Of a stretch of DNA of 64,000 bases, positions 16,745 to 25,476 are shown piece after piece. Position 1 is the stretch's first letter. The number at the start of each line of letters is the position of its first letter. This DNA is from Proteobacteria bacterium 005FR1 (GTDB taxonomy: Bacteria > Pseudomonadota > Gammaproteobacteria > Pseudomonadales > Cellvibrionaceae). The position numbers were made by a program, and so were the translations under genes. Below the pieces are notes generated by a model. The model made no database searches and was not told the DNA's origin. It worked only from the letters and a program-made list of their open reading frames with translations. The stretch spans positions 240,879 through 304,878 of the forward strand of contig WACF01000001.1 in the NCBI GenBank assembly GCA_026192395.1, written 5' to 3'.

Positions 16745-17833
16745 ATGAGAGCTTTCAGCATCAAAAAGGGCCTGCCCGCATTCTCGTTCTTCATCTCCGC
16801 GCTCCTTATCGCTTCAGGCATACATGCTCAAATGCCAGAACCGATTCCATTCAAGGCCGCCAATCTTGACGAGTTGAAGGGCGAGCTCGAAATCCTCGAG
16901 CAGAATGGCAGTTTGTGGGGTGCCGTGCTGATTGCAAAAGATCACGAGGTTCTGCTGCACGAAGCCTTTGGCCTTGCCGACCGCGAGAGGGATCGCGCCA
17001 ACACCACCAACACCGCCTTCAACATCGCCTCGGTAGGCAAGCAGCTGACCGCAAGCGCGGTGCTGCGTCTTGCGCAGCAGGGCAAGCTCGAACTGGATGA
17101 TCCCGTCGGTAGCTGGATAGACGATCTGCCCGGCAACACCGGCGAGACCGTCACCTTGCGTCATCTGCTCAGAATGGAATCCGGCTGGGGCGACTACCTT
17201 GAAGAACCGCGCTACACCGCTGCACCGAAAAGCTTTCGTGAAGTATCCGATCTGATCGAACTGATTCGAAGCATCGAACCCACGGCCGCTCCCGGCGGCG
17301 AGTTCATCTACAGCAACATCAGTTTCGAACTCGCGGGAGCCATTATCGAAAAGGCCAGCGGCCAGAACTACCGCACCGCCTTGCAGGAACTGATCCTCGA
17401 TCCCGCCGGCATGGATTCCAGCGGCTGCTTCGTTCACGAGCCGGCCGACATCCGCGCAGTGCCCTACACGCAAAAGAAAACCGCCGAAAGCAAAGAGGCG
17501 GGCCTGGTATCAGCGTACCCACTGATGGCATACCGCTGCTCACCGGCCGGGGGCGTGTACTCCACAACCACCGACCTGCTGCGCTACCAGCGAGCTGTCA
17601 TCGACGGCAAATTGCTGGACAAGCGTCATACCTCGCTGATGCTCAATCGCTTTGCCGACAAACCCGGTAAGCCTTCCCGATTTGCCTTCGTCGGCGGCAT
17701 CGAAGGCGCCAACGCCTGGGTGGAAACCAACCTCGACACGGGCATCACCGTCGTCGTCCTCGCCAACCTCGATCCGCCGGCGGCGGAGCGGGTTGCATTG
17801 GGCCTGCTGGAATGGACGAAAGATCGGCTCTAA
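16745..17833 (+). CDS. Secreted serine hydrolase of the beta-lactamase/penicillin-binding class C type
   Basis: From the ATG at 16745 the product has 362 residues. Residues 1-29 form a signal peptide (KKGLPAFSFFISALLIASG, then IHAQ), so it is exported to the periplasm. The SxxK motif is in NIASVGKQLT, and the YxN motif in IYSNISFELAG. A late GGI/HxG-like element appears as VGGIEGANAW. The family includes esterases, D-aminopeptidases and class C-like lactamases, and substrate cannot be assigned. A further in-frame TTG at 16736 is less likely. The gene ends 36 bp before the first Nmad3 gene. Confidence 0.87.
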   Translation: MRAFSIKKGLPAFSFFISALLIASGIHAQMPEPIPFKAANLDELKGELEILEQNGSLWGAVLIAKDHEVLLHEAFGLADRERDRANTTNTAFNIASVGKQLTASAVLRLAQQGKLELDDPVGSWIDDLPGNTGETVTLRHLLRMESGWGDYLEEPRYTAAPKSFREVSDLIELIRSIEPTAAPGGEFIYSNISFELAGAIIEKASGQNYRTALQELILDPAGMDSSGCFVHEPADIRAVPYTQKKTAESKEAGLVSAYPLMAYRCSPAGGVYSTTTDLLRYQRAVIDGKLLDKRHTSLMLNRFADKPGKPSRFAFVGGIEGANAWVETNLDTGITVVVLANLDPPAAERVALGLLEWTKDRL

Positions 17834-17869
17834 CGAGCCTGCAGGCCGCCGGGAAAAACAGGCGAAGCA

Positions 17870-18721
17870 ATGCGCATAATCCTCAGCAGAAAAGGCTTCG
17901 ACTCCTCAGCCGGCGGCTGCCCCAGCCCCATACTGCCCGACGGCAGCCTGTGCTCCCTGCCAATCCCCGACAGCCAATCGCTGATTCGCTACGCCGACCT
18001 GAACTGTCACGGCGTGAACATGGGAAGCCTGGTCGAGCACCTAACCCGCGGGAAATCGAAACGAAAACATCGTGCCCATCTCGACCCGGATCTCAACGCC
18101 CATGCACTACCAAGAGAGCCTGGCTGGCGGGGAATACTCGGCCAAATGGGCTCCGCCCAGGGCCACCTGCGAGAGCAACAAGTCGCACCGGGCGACCTGT
18201 TCCTGTTCTTTGGATTGTTCCGCGAAGTACAGCAGATAAAACGAAAGTGGTCCTTCGTCCCCAACTCGCGACCCCGCCACGTACTCTGGGGATGGCTACA
18301 GATTGAAAGCATCGTGCGGGTGGATGACCTGGCTGCTGACGAACTGTCATGGGCACGCTATCACCCGCACTTTCAGTACGGCCCCGATCGGAACAACGTG
18401 CTTTATCTCGCTGCCGAGCAGCTGGTGATCGATGGCAAGCAAACAGGTATTCCTGGCTCGGGCACCTTCGGGCAGATCGAAAATAAGCTCGTACTCACCG
18501 CGCCGGATGCAAGGCTAACGAGCTACTGGCGATTACCTGAGTTCTTCCACCCCACGAAGACAACACAGCTTAGTTACCACCTGGATCGAAAACGGTGGAC
18601 GATTGATGGCGACGTTTGTCACCTCCGCAGCGCGGGCAGGGGGCAGGAGTTTGTTTTGACTGGAGCCGACGATGCCGAAGTTAGCGATTGGCTGCGCAAG
18701 CTACTACTCAACGCGAATTAG
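17870..18721 (+). CDS. Nmad3-like protein, copy 1
   Basis: The product has 283 residues. It begins MRIILSRKGFDSSAGGCPSP, with DGSLCSLPIPD next, and contains HAHLDPDL-like, GDLFLFFGLFR, SRPRHVLWGWLQI and RYHPHF motifs. These match my recollection of nucleotide modification associated domain 3 (Nmad3), named from gene neighbourhoods with DNA-base-modifying enzymes; the activity is not known to me. It is clearly paralogous to 25467-26333 and to the remnant at 20780-21013. Unlike copy 2 it has no Nmad2 gene in front and follows the serine hydrolase. An upstream AGGCGAAG may serve as ribosome site. It is probably an orphan left by duplication. Confidence 0.8.
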   Translation: MRIILSRKGFDSSAGGCPSPILPDGSLCSLPIPDSQSLIRYADLNCHGVNMGSLVEHLTRGKSKRKHRAHLDPDLNAHALPREPGWRGILGQMGSAQGHLREQQVAPGDLFLFFGLFREVQQIKRKWSFVPNSRPRHVLWGWLQIESIVRVDDLAADELSWARYHPHFQYGPDRNNVLYLAAEQLVIDGKQTGIPGSGTFGQIENKLVLTAPDARLTSYWRLPEFFHPTKTTQLSYHLDRKRWTIDGDVCHLRSAGRGQEFVLTGADDAEVSDWLRKLLLNAN

Positions 18722-18768
18722 TTGGGTCCGACTCGTCAGTTTCCGGACGCAGGCTGGCTGCTTTTAGA

Positions 18769-20094
18769 TCACCTGAATGAGCGGTGCGTCCTCTGAATGG
18801 ACTCCATCGTTTGACTGTCAACGCCTGCTTCGGCGGCGTAGTGCGGCCAGCTCAGTATCGCATCGCGGACTTGATCAATGATGCCTTTGGCTCGGCTGGG
18901 GCGAAGATTTGCGTGCGTCGCCACCGCTAGAAGGTCATCGATTGTAAAACGTTCACGTTTACCATTGATGCTCATCTGGTGACGAGCCGTCCACTCGCCC
19001 TGCGGGTTGTAACTGAAGATAACGTCGAAGGCCGGCGACAAACGCCATTCGCCTCGTCTGTCCATGAGGAATGCAATGTTTTTTGTGTGATCGTCCTGGT
19101 TGCGGGCCATGACGTTGAAAACCATCCGCCGAAATTGCTCCTCCAGCGCAAGGCGCTCGAGGGGCATCCGTAAATGCTTGATGATCTGCAGTGCCTGGAC
19201 GTAGCTGTAGGCACCTGCCTGGTTGAAATCGTAGTGCGCAATCGCGCAAAGCGACTGCATGTGAAGCTTTTCACCGGCCTCGCCGCGATCAAAGCGCTTC
19301 GTCATAAAATGCGCTCTACCGTTTTCTTCCTCCAATCGGCAGGGACTCATCGTGATTCCAGCTGCAGTCGCCATCAAATAGTAGGCATATTCAATGCGCC
19401 CGTATCCCAGTGGGTCCGCGAGGCGCTCCTTGTCCCGGTTCTCTGCGACGCCATCGAACTTGAGTAGCCAATACTCGAACCCATCGGGCGCGCTTATCTG
19501 TCCGGATCGCACTTCTCCAGTCTCTGGATTCCAGGCAATCATCGCTTTCGCCCGCGCTCCGCCAGCAGAGGATCCGACCGAGATTATCTGTCGCATTCCT
19601 TCCTCCATGCCGCGTTCATCCTCAGGGTTCAAGGTGGTATGCAGCTTTTCGCGCTTGGTCAGAATGCGGTTCGCCAATCCCACCAGGGCCTCAAGATCAA
19701 TCGCTTCGGATTCAGGAGCCTCTCCGTTTATCGCGGGCCGGAACTCGAGCGCCCCCATCCCGCGTCTCCCGATATAGCACAGCCTCTCTACCGGACTGAA
19801 CGATGTCGCCTCTCTTCCCTGGTCCGCCAACCATTGGTCGATCAGCATATTTCCAAACTTATCGGGCAAGCTGTCGGCCAGCAGTCCAGGCAAACCCTTG
19901 AACGTTGTTCTGGGCAGCGCCGGAAAACTTTTTACCCCAGGGCTCTTCGGCATAACGATTGGCGAGACTTCAACCGGTGCATCGAGGAAAGCGGGATCGT
20001 ATTCGAAGTATCCCAGCTCGCGATCCCTGTCCCAGGTGACAGCCCCGATGCGCGTTCCCCACAAAATAACTTCTGCTGTCGTGACTGCATTCAT
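18769..20094 (-). CDS. hipA: HipA-family serine/threonine kinase toxin
   Basis: The protein has 441 residues, typical for HipA. HipA kinases phosphorylate targets such as glutamyl-tRNA synthetase to cause growth arrest and persistence. Visible motifs are the N-terminal FKGLPGLLADSLPDKFGN, the P-loop-like GSSAGGARAKAMI, the catalytic loop ARNQDDHTKNIAFL and the metal-binding SPAFDVIF. All key residues appear present, so it should be active. Its start overlaps the hipB stop by 4 bp (ATGA), giving coupled translation. The pair lies between Nmad3 copy 1 and an Nmad3 remnant, in opposite orientation. Confidence 0.94.
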   Translation of the reverse strand: MNAVTTAEVILWGTRIGAVTWDRDRELGYFEYDPAFLDAPVEVSPIVMPKSPGVKSFPALPRTTFKGLPGLLADSLPDKFGNMLIDQWLADQGREATSFSPVERLCYIGRRGMGALEFRPAINGEAPESEAIDLEALVGLANRILTKREKLHTTLNPEDERGMEEGMRQIISVGSSAGGARAKAMIAWNPETGEVRSGQISAPDGFEYWLLKFDGVAENRDKERLADPLGYGRIEYAYYLMATAAGITMSPCRLEEENGRAHFMTKRFDRGEAGEKLHMQSLCAIAHYDFNQAGAYSYVQALQIIKHLRMPLERLALEEQFRRMVFNVMARNQDDHTKNIAFLMDRRGEWRLSPAFDVIFSYNPQGEWTARHQMSINGKRERFTIDDLLAVATHANLRPSRAKGIIDQVRDAILSWPHYAAEAGVDSQTMESIQRTHRSFR

Positions 20095-20444
20095 TTTTCA
20101 TCTTCCCACTTCCAGCCAGCACCCGGCTTGCTGCGCTTTTTTGACTTGCGCACCCGCTTCCTGGGGGCGTCCCCCTCAGCAAGCCGCAAAGGACTCAGTG
20201 GAGGAGGCGGCAGGAAGCTGTCCAGCTGCTCAACGAGCCCCAACGCCCGCAGAATGGCGATAATTGACGCGAGAGTCGGGCTTATCTTGCCCAGCTCCAT
20301 CCGCCCGATTGTGTTGACGGCGACGCCAGACCGTTCGGCAAGCTCTTTCTGAGTCACTTCCGCGTTCAGTCGAGCTTGCCTTAAGCGCCGGCAGAGCTCA
20401 TCGTGGACCTGCTGGTCGCTGGCAAGGGAGAAGTTAATGCTCAT
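20091..20444 (-). CDS. hipB: HipB-family antitoxin, Cro/C1-type HTH
   Basis: The product has 117 residues from the ATG at 20444; a GTG at 20453 would add three residues. The HTH is LRQARLNAEVTQKELAERSGVAVNTIGRMELGKISPTLASIIAILRALGL. The C-terminal tail is rich in Lys and Arg (RKRVRKSKKRSK) and longer than in E. coli HipB. HipB binds HipA and represses the operon. The promoter region just upstream is AT-rich and contains CATTAT on the minus strand as a possible -10; I could not settle an operator. Confidence 0.9.
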   Translation of the reverse strand: MSINFSLASDQQVHDELCRRLRQARLNAEVTQKELAERSGVAVNTIGRMELGKISPTLASIIAILRALGLVEQLDSFLPPPPLSPLRLAEGDAPRKRVRKSKKRSKPGAGWKWEDEK

Positions 20445-20779
20445 GATAGGCACTATAATGGGTATAAAAATTGAAAAAGGCCGAAATACACAATAAAAGA
20501 GGTATTACGCGCGCAATATATGAGGCCTAATATAAACGCAGCATCGTGTGTTTTAAAGTACATTTGTGAGTTTAATACATCATATTTGCTGTTTTATGAA
20601 GCTGGCAGGCCGCTGTCTGTCGCGCATTCAGGCTTTAGTGGGCCTCCAGCTTCAGGCTGCACTCAACTGCTTGTCGTCACCAACGCACTTCGGGATAGAA
20701 GTCGATGAACTGGAGAGAGGGGATCTCGTGACAGGACAGATCATAGAACGGGAGGCGGAGCTGAGAGCGGCACCAAGAC
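20445..20779. other. Region between hipB and the Nmad3 remnant
   Basis: The first 160 bp are AT-rich and should hold the hipBA promoter. From about 20690 to 20779 a plus-strand frame reads FGIEVDELERGDLVTGQIIEREAEL, which looks protein-like but has no start signal or family match I know. It breaks off exactly where Nmad3 homology begins in another frame, so it may be a fragment joined by recombination. Confidence 0.4.
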
Positions 20780-21013
20780 AAACTCGTACTCACCGCGCCG
20801 GATGCTAGGCTGACGAGCTACTGGCGCTTGCCCGGATTCTTCGACCCCGCGAACACAGCGCAGCTTAGCTACCACCTTGATCCAGAACGGTGGACGGTAG
20901 ATGGCGACTTTTGTCACATCCGCAGCGCGGGGAGGGGGCAGGAGTTTGTCTTGACTGGCGCTGGCGGTGTTGAAGCTAGCGATTGGGTGCGCAAGCTGCT
21001 AACCGAGAATTAG
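20780..21013 (+). pseudogene. Nmad3 C-terminal remnant
   Basis: This frame encodes the last 77 residues of an Nmad3 protein, from KLVLTAPDAR through LPGFFDPANTAQLSYH and DGDFCHIRSAGRGQEFVL to the natural stop. It matches the C terminus of copy 1 (18486-18721) closely in both protein and DNA, and similarity seems to continue a little after the stop. The N-terminal 200 or so residues are absent, and no good start or ribosome site precedes it. Together with copy 1 it brackets hipBA as a direct repeat. Confidence 0.8.
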
Positions 21014-21182
21014 CTAGGTGCGACCAACCAGATTCGCGGCCGCAGGTTGTCCTTGATTTCTGCTTCATGGCGCCAGATTCCTCTCGCGTTGGCAGACCTT
21101 CCGACTGCCCGGCTTTCCTTCGCGCACTCCGTCTCTCATACTTCGCGTCTAAGAAAAAAGTACAAAGGGAGCTCGCGAGAGC

Positions 21183-21199
21183 GCGACAGTGGCTGTCGC
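21183..21199. promoter_or_regulatory. Perfect inverted repeat upstream of the WYL gene, candidate operator
   Basis: GCGACAG-TGG-CTGTCGC is a perfect 7-bp inverted repeat centred 54 bp before the WYL regulator start. BrxR/CapW-type WYL regulators are known to repress their own operons through such sites. The position therefore fits autoregulation of the operon 21245-26333. A half-site CTGTCG recurs near 21218. Confidence 0.5.
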
Positions 21200-21244
21200 T
21201 TTGTCTGATAGCTTCTGCTGTCGAGTAAGTTTTTGGGGTACTAG

Positions 21245-22261
21245 ATGTCCGACACAGCTGCACGTTATATGGCCATGCTGCGCATGGTCCCTCGTTCTCC
21301 TCGTTCTATCACCGCGCCTGAACTCCAGAAGCGGCTCCTTGGCGAAGGCTTCAAGGTAGAAGTTCGTTCCATCCAGCGAGACCTGCTCAAGCTTTCAGCG
21401 GATTACCCGCTGATCTCCGATGAAAACAGTCGACCCTATCGCTGGTCTTTCAGAAAGGACGCTCCCGCGTTCATGGTCCCGGCGGTGGACCCATCGGCTG
21501 CGCTGACCTTTGAACTGGCCCGCGCCTATCTAATGCCTGTATTGCCGAAGCGAGTGATGGCGCATCTCGAGCCCCATTTCGAGGACGCGCAAAAGGCTCT
21601 GCGCCCGGAACGCAGCGCGCTGGGGAAATGGCCCAGCCGGGTGCGGGTCATCAACCGAGGCCTCAGCGGGGCTCGCCCGGAGGTCGATCCCTCAGTCCTG
21701 GAAACCGTGACGGAAGCACTGCTTCTGGAGTACCAGTGTGACCTCGACTATCAGGCGAGGGAGTGGCCTGCTTCCAAGACGATTCGGGTCCAGCCGCTTG
21801 GCCTGGTGTTTCGCGATCCCAACGTCTACCTGATTGGAACCATCGACGGTCGCGAGGGGATACGACAGCTGGTGCTGCACCGAGCCAGCGGCAGTGAACT
21901 GGTTGAGGAGCAAGTCAGTCGACCCGAAGATTTCGACCTCGATGAATACATCCGCGAAGGCAACATGGGGGTCCTGTTTTCGGAAGAGCCGATTCGTCTT
22001 CGGCTTCGCTGTGACCGGCCAATGCTAAACCACCTCCTGGAAGCACCGCTTGGTATCGATCAGCAGACCCCCAACATTTCGAATGACAGTTTCGATTTAG
22101 AAGTAACCCTTCCCGACACTCAGGACCTCAGATGGTGGTTGACTGCACAGGCATCGCACCTCGATATCCTTGAGCCAGACTGGTTAAGGCACAAGATTAG
22201 AAACAGCTTGCAAAGAGGCTTCAAGCGATTAAGCACTACAAGCGAGAGGCATAGCGTGTGA
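21245..22261 (+). CDS. WYL-domain transcriptional regulator (BrxR/CapW-like)
   Basis: The product has 338 residues, the normal size for a winged-HTH plus WYL plus C-terminal extension protein. The wHTH covers about residues 1-70 (ITAPELQKRLLGEGFKVEVRSIQRDLLKL). The WYL core covers about 150-240, where the signature appears as VYLIGTIDGREGIRQLVLHRA. Such regulators commonly control phage-defence operons and may sense nucleic acid fragments or nucleotides through the WYL fold. Its stop overlaps the next start by 4 bp (GTGA), so it is translationally coupled to the nuclease. A palindrome at 21183-21199 is a likely operator. Confidence 0.9.
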   Translation: MSDTAARYMAMLRMVPRSPRSITAPELQKRLLGEGFKVEVRSIQRDLLKLSADYPLISDENSRPYRWSFRKDAPAFMVPAVDPSAALTFELARAYLMPVLPKRVMAHLEPHFEDAQKALRPERSALGKWPSRVRVINRGLSGARPEVDPSVLETVTEALLLEYQCDLDYQAREWPASKTIRVQPLGLVFRDPNVYLIGTIDGREGIRQLVLHRASGSELVEEQVSRPEDFDLDEYIREGNMGVLFSEEPIRLRLRCDRPMLNHLLEAPLGIDQQTPNISNDSFDLEVTLPDTQDLRWWLTAQASHLDILEPDWLRHKIRNSLQRGFKRLSTTSERHSV

Positions 22262-23592
22262 CAGATACTTTAGAAGAATGGAGCGGATTTTTCTCTGCCT
22301 ACGAGACACTTGATCGAGAGCGGAAACTCGATAAAGCACGAGGCCGCAACGATTACAACCTGCTTACCTCTGTGCTTTCGGCCAATGACGAGGTCAGGCT
22401 GCATACACGCTTCCTCTGTTCTTTACTCGATCCCGAGGGGGCTCACTACCAAGGAAGCAAATTCTTAGCGCTATTCCTCGACTGCCTTGGGAGCAAAAAC
22501 TGGCTCGATCCAGCCGAAACCCGAGTCAGGAAGGAATATTGTCCTGCAGGAAAGGAGGATCAGCTTGACCTGTATTTGTCCGATGGCGCCAGACAGATTG
22601 TGATTGAAAACAAGCTGAACGCCATCGATCAGCCTCGCCAGGTCGCGCGCTATCTCGAAGCGATAGAGTGCGATCGAGTCGGGGACTATCGGGATACCTT
22701 GTTCGTCTATCTTTCAAAGGGGCGCTCACGACCTTCGAAGCGCGGGATGGGTGAGTTGGAGCTCAGCGAGATAGATGGCCATCAAGTTCTGGTAAAAGGC
22801 GGGAAGCCTCTCGCGCTCTACCAAAACATGAGCTATCGACAACGTGGCCAGGTGCCGAGCATCCACAGCTGGCTTTCGCTTTGTGAAGAGTCCGTTGCTG
22901 CAGTACCCAACCTTGTCTTTATTCTGCATGAATATCGCGGCGCGGTGGAACGTGCAACCAGGGAGTACCGAAGTCAAGTGAAATCACTGAACCAGTTTCT
23001 GAAAAAAGATCGGCAAAACGGCAGCGAGTACCATGAGTTTGCCAAGCAGATTATGAAAGAGCTGCCCCGGGTGCACGCAGCTTGGCTCGATGAAGCTATT
23101 GAGACGATGGACGAGATATTTTCGAAAGCGCTGGAAAGCGGAATGTTGACCCGTATGGCCAAGGAAGATGCACATCTGCTTCAACCGTTTGTGTCGAAAC
23201 TCCACAAACAGAATGAAGCCAAGTTAATTTACCAGCGAAAGTTCGACAGACTGCCGCCAAAACCAAGCCGTCGGATGAAGGGTTGTTTTTACCTCGTGGA
23301 GCAGGGCAAGTTTGCGGGGCAGGTCTTAATCTTTATTTTCTACGCGAAGGATCGAATACATGTTGGCTTCGCGCTCGCGAATCCGAGCTTGCTCGGGAGC
23401 GACGAAGCGGTCGAAATTAGCAAGAGGTTGACCCCACCCGGGGGATTGAGCCGACACTTTCCCAACTGTTTCACGGTGTCGGATTGTAGCGAGGATCTGG
23501 ACAGTAGCTGGTCTGATTTCAGTGCGAGTCCCTACCGGAAAATCCTTGATAAAATTCTGCGCTATTTTTCGCCCGCTGAACGTCCGGGCTAG
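22258..23592 (+). CDS. PD-(D/E)XK superfamily nuclease (PDDEXK_4-like)
   Basis: The product has 444 residues from a GTG start that overlaps the WYL stop. Near the N terminus NDEVRLHTRFLCSLLDPEGAHYQG is characteristic of the PDDEXK_4 group. The active site is visible as E93, D104 in QLDLYLSD, and E117-N-K119 in VIENKLNA, followed by the Q-containing helix DQPRQVARYL. All catalytic residues are present, so DNA cleavage is expected. The C-terminal 250 residues have no match I recognise and may carry target or partner recognition. A 101-bp gap separates it from the FtsZ-like gene on the same strand. Confidence 0.87.
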   Translation: MTDTLEEWSGFFSAYETLDRERKLDKARGRNDYNLLTSVLSANDEVRLHTRFLCSLLDPEGAHYQGSKFLALFLDCLGSKNWLDPAETRVRKEYCPAGKEDQLDLYLSDGARQIVIENKLNAIDQPRQVARYLEAIECDRVGDYRDTLFVYLSKGRSRPSKRGMGELELSEIDGHQVLVKGGKPLALYQNMSYRQRGQVPSIHSWLSLCEESVAAVPNLVFILHEYRGAVERATREYRSQVKSLNQFLKKDRQNGSEYHEFAKQIMKELPRVHAAWLDEAIETMDEIFSKALESGMLTRMAKEDAHLLQPFVSKLHKQNEAKLIYQRKFDRLPPKPSRRMKGCFYLVEQGKFAGQVLIFIFYAKDRIHVGFALANPSLLGSDEAVEISKRLTPPGGLSRHFPNCFTVSDCSEDLDSSWSDFSASPYRKILDKILRYFSPAERPG

Positions 23593-23693
23593 TCGAAGTC
23601 CAGCCGGAGGCGACGCGAGCTGTCGCCCAGCCCGGCTATCCTCAACCGGTGAAGTGCGTGGCCCGGTGGTCACGCCCTAAAGCCGGGGGGAAT

Positions 23694-24728
23694 ATGAATA
23701 AAGCCGAATCGCTGTCAAACTGCGTTATCGTAGGTATCGGGGGCGCAGGGAAAAACGTCTTATTACAGATGGGATACACCGAGGGCATTACCCGCGTCCA
23801 TATCAATTGTGATCATAAGAGCGTACGTGAATTCGACGGAGAACTGAGCGTTCTTGCAGATCGCCGCCGAGCCCTGACCGCCGATACGTTAGAGCCCAGC
23901 ATCACAGCATTGTTGAGAGAACAGGCAAAGCCCAATGCACGGTTTGCGGTAGTCGTTGGGGGCCGCAGCCCGGCGACTGCCCGGCTGCTTCAGCAGGTCT
24001 GCCGCTTTTTGCATGAGCTTTCATGCCCTTATCGGGCAGTGCTGTTCAAACCATTTTCCTTCGAGGATCAAAGCTCTTTTTTCCGCACCTTGGAGGTGCT
24101 GGCCTCGCTGCAGGAATCCCTGCGGCCGTTCTGGAAAACCATCGATCTGCAGCGGCAACTTGAGCTCATGGACGATGCAGCATCACTTCCCGACGTCCTG
24201 TACCGGGCGAATCGGCTGGCCATTGAGATGGCCGCAGGTCTACCTGCGGGACAAGGGGGTATCCTTGCAGCTTTGAGCAGCAAAGTGCTGAGCCTCACGT
24301 CGAACCCGCTGTTGGAGACGCCCCTGTTATGCCAGATTGAGCAAGTCCGAATCGAGCCATACGATGGATCAGGATTGACTCGGTCCGATGGCTATTGCGT
24401 CGAGGGGACCCTGGCCACGCCGACCATGGCAAATGTCAGGTTTTCGATGTCGGGTATGTGTCACCTGAAAAACGGTCTGTCACGGGATGAAGCCGACACC
24501 TGGTATCAAGTGCTTGCCGAGAGTAGTACGCGTGGCGAAGCCATGATCCTACTGACCAGTAATCTGTTTCACCGGGACGGTTTGCGGTTCATTGGTGATC
24601 CGATTTTTGTTAGAACAGGTTATGCGCTGGAAGACCTGGAGGTGCTGGTTAGTGATCAGACCCCGACACCCGATCTCTACCAGATGCTGCCCCACGAAGA
24701 ATCTCTGAAGAAGCCGCCGCTTCGATGA
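23694..24728 (+). CDS. FtsZ/tubulin-like protein with degenerate GTP-binding signature
   Basis: From the ATG at 23694 (behind a run of six G) the product has 344 residues. The N terminus NCVIVGIGGAGKNVLLQMG matches the FtsZ T1 loop (GVGGAGxN). HINCDHKSV at 37-44 matches the T3 region (NTDxxxL), and FKPFSFED at 118-125 matches the strand TKPFxFEG. The glycine-rich T4 motif GGGTGTG is here VVGGRSPAT (87-95), so GTP binding or hydrolysis is likely altered. A canonical NxDxxD T7 loop is not evident. It is too divergent for a cell-division FtsZ. By position in the WYL-nuclease-Nmad operon it is probably a defence or DNA-modification component. The assignment rests on motif reading and needs a fold search. 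Confidence 0.6.
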   Translation: MNKAESLSNCVIVGIGGAGKNVLLQMGYTEGITRVHINCDHKSVREFDGELSVLADRRRALTADTLEPSITALLREQAKPNARFAVVVGGRSPATARLLQQVCRFLHELSCPYRAVLFKPFSFEDQSSFFRTLEVLASLQESLRPFWKTIDLQRQLELMDDAASLPDVLYRANRLAIEMAAGLPAGQGGILAALSSKVLSLTSNPLLETPLLCQIEQVRIEPYDGSGLTRSDGYCVEGTLATPTMANVRFSMSGMCHLKNGLSRDEADTWYQVLAESSTRGEAMILLTSNLFHRDGLRFIGDPIFVRTGYALEDLEVLVSDQTPTPDLYQMLPHEESLKKPPLR

Positions 24729-24816
24729 GCGATCGGGCACGCTAGTGACAAGAACGTTCCAATTTCTTGAAGGCCGACCGGCACTGGCTAATGCAAGCCA
24801 AGGGAGAAGAGACGAC

Positions 24817-25476
24817 ATGCGATTATGCAGCTATAAAATGACCTATGACACTGGTTTCGCGCCCAATCCTTTTGGATCAACCCTGACCCTGGCGACGTGC
24901 AAACCCGATATTCGCCGTTGTAAGCGAGAGGGTGATTGGATCGCAGGATTCACGTCCGTCGACCTTTGCAGCGACAAGGTGGGGGACGAAAGAATGGTTT
25001 ACCTCATGCGCGTGGGGGAAAAGATTGGGTTCGCAGATTATTACAATGATCAGCGCTTTCAGGACAAAATTCCCAACAACACCAAACCTGGACCCGTCGC
25101 GAAAGCGGGTGACAACATCTACCGTCCGCTTGGTCCAAACGCCACCGAGCCCACGCAGTTTGAACAGATTGAGAACGTCAACCACTGGGGCAGTGCTGGG
25201 CCGAGCCGAGAACATCTCATCGAGGACGTCTCGGGTCAGTATGTCCTGGCTGCCGACGAGTTCTACTACTTCGGACGCAACGCAATTGCAATCCCAGACG
25301 AACTGCGACCTAAAGTGCCTACCGCCCAAGCGCAGCATGGCTGGTGGACGCCAGCGGACAGGGCTGAGGCCCTCATCGCGTTCATCCGCTCTCGCTTCAA
25401 GCCGGGCCGCCACGGTGAGCCCCACGACTGGCCAACGGTGACGAGCAAAACCTGCGGGGGTGTGGTATGCGCATAA
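24817..25476 (+). CDS. Nmad2-like protein
   Basis: The product has 219 residues; the ATG at 24817 follows AGGGAGAAGAG. The N terminus MRLCSYKMTYDTGFAPNPF, then LTLATCKPDIRR and GDWIAGFTS, fit my memory of nucleotide modification associated domain 2 (Nmad2). Proteins of this type occur with enzymes that hypermodify DNA bases, and the biochemical role is not known to me. Conserved-looking residues include FYYFGRNA and the terminal HGEPHDWP. Its last 10 bp overlap the start of Nmad3 copy 2, so the two are translated together. A frame with an earlier start at 24745 exists but adds 24 unconserved residues. Confidence 0.78.
   Translation: MRLCSYKMTYDTGFAPNPFGSTLTLATCKPDIRRCKREGDWIAGFTSVDLCSDKVGDERMVYLMRVGEKIGFADYYNDQRFQDKIPNNTKPGPVAKAGDNIYRPLGPNATEPTQFEQIENVNHWGSAGPSREHLIEDVSGQYVLAADEFYYFGRNAIAIPDELRPKVPTAQAQHGWWTPADRAEALIAFIRSRFKPGRHGEPHDWPTVTSKTCGGVVCA

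Noticed and set aside
20520..20808. Short plus-strand open frames between hipB and the Nmad3 remnant
   Set aside because: No start signal; part may be a gene fragment but cannot be supported as a gene.
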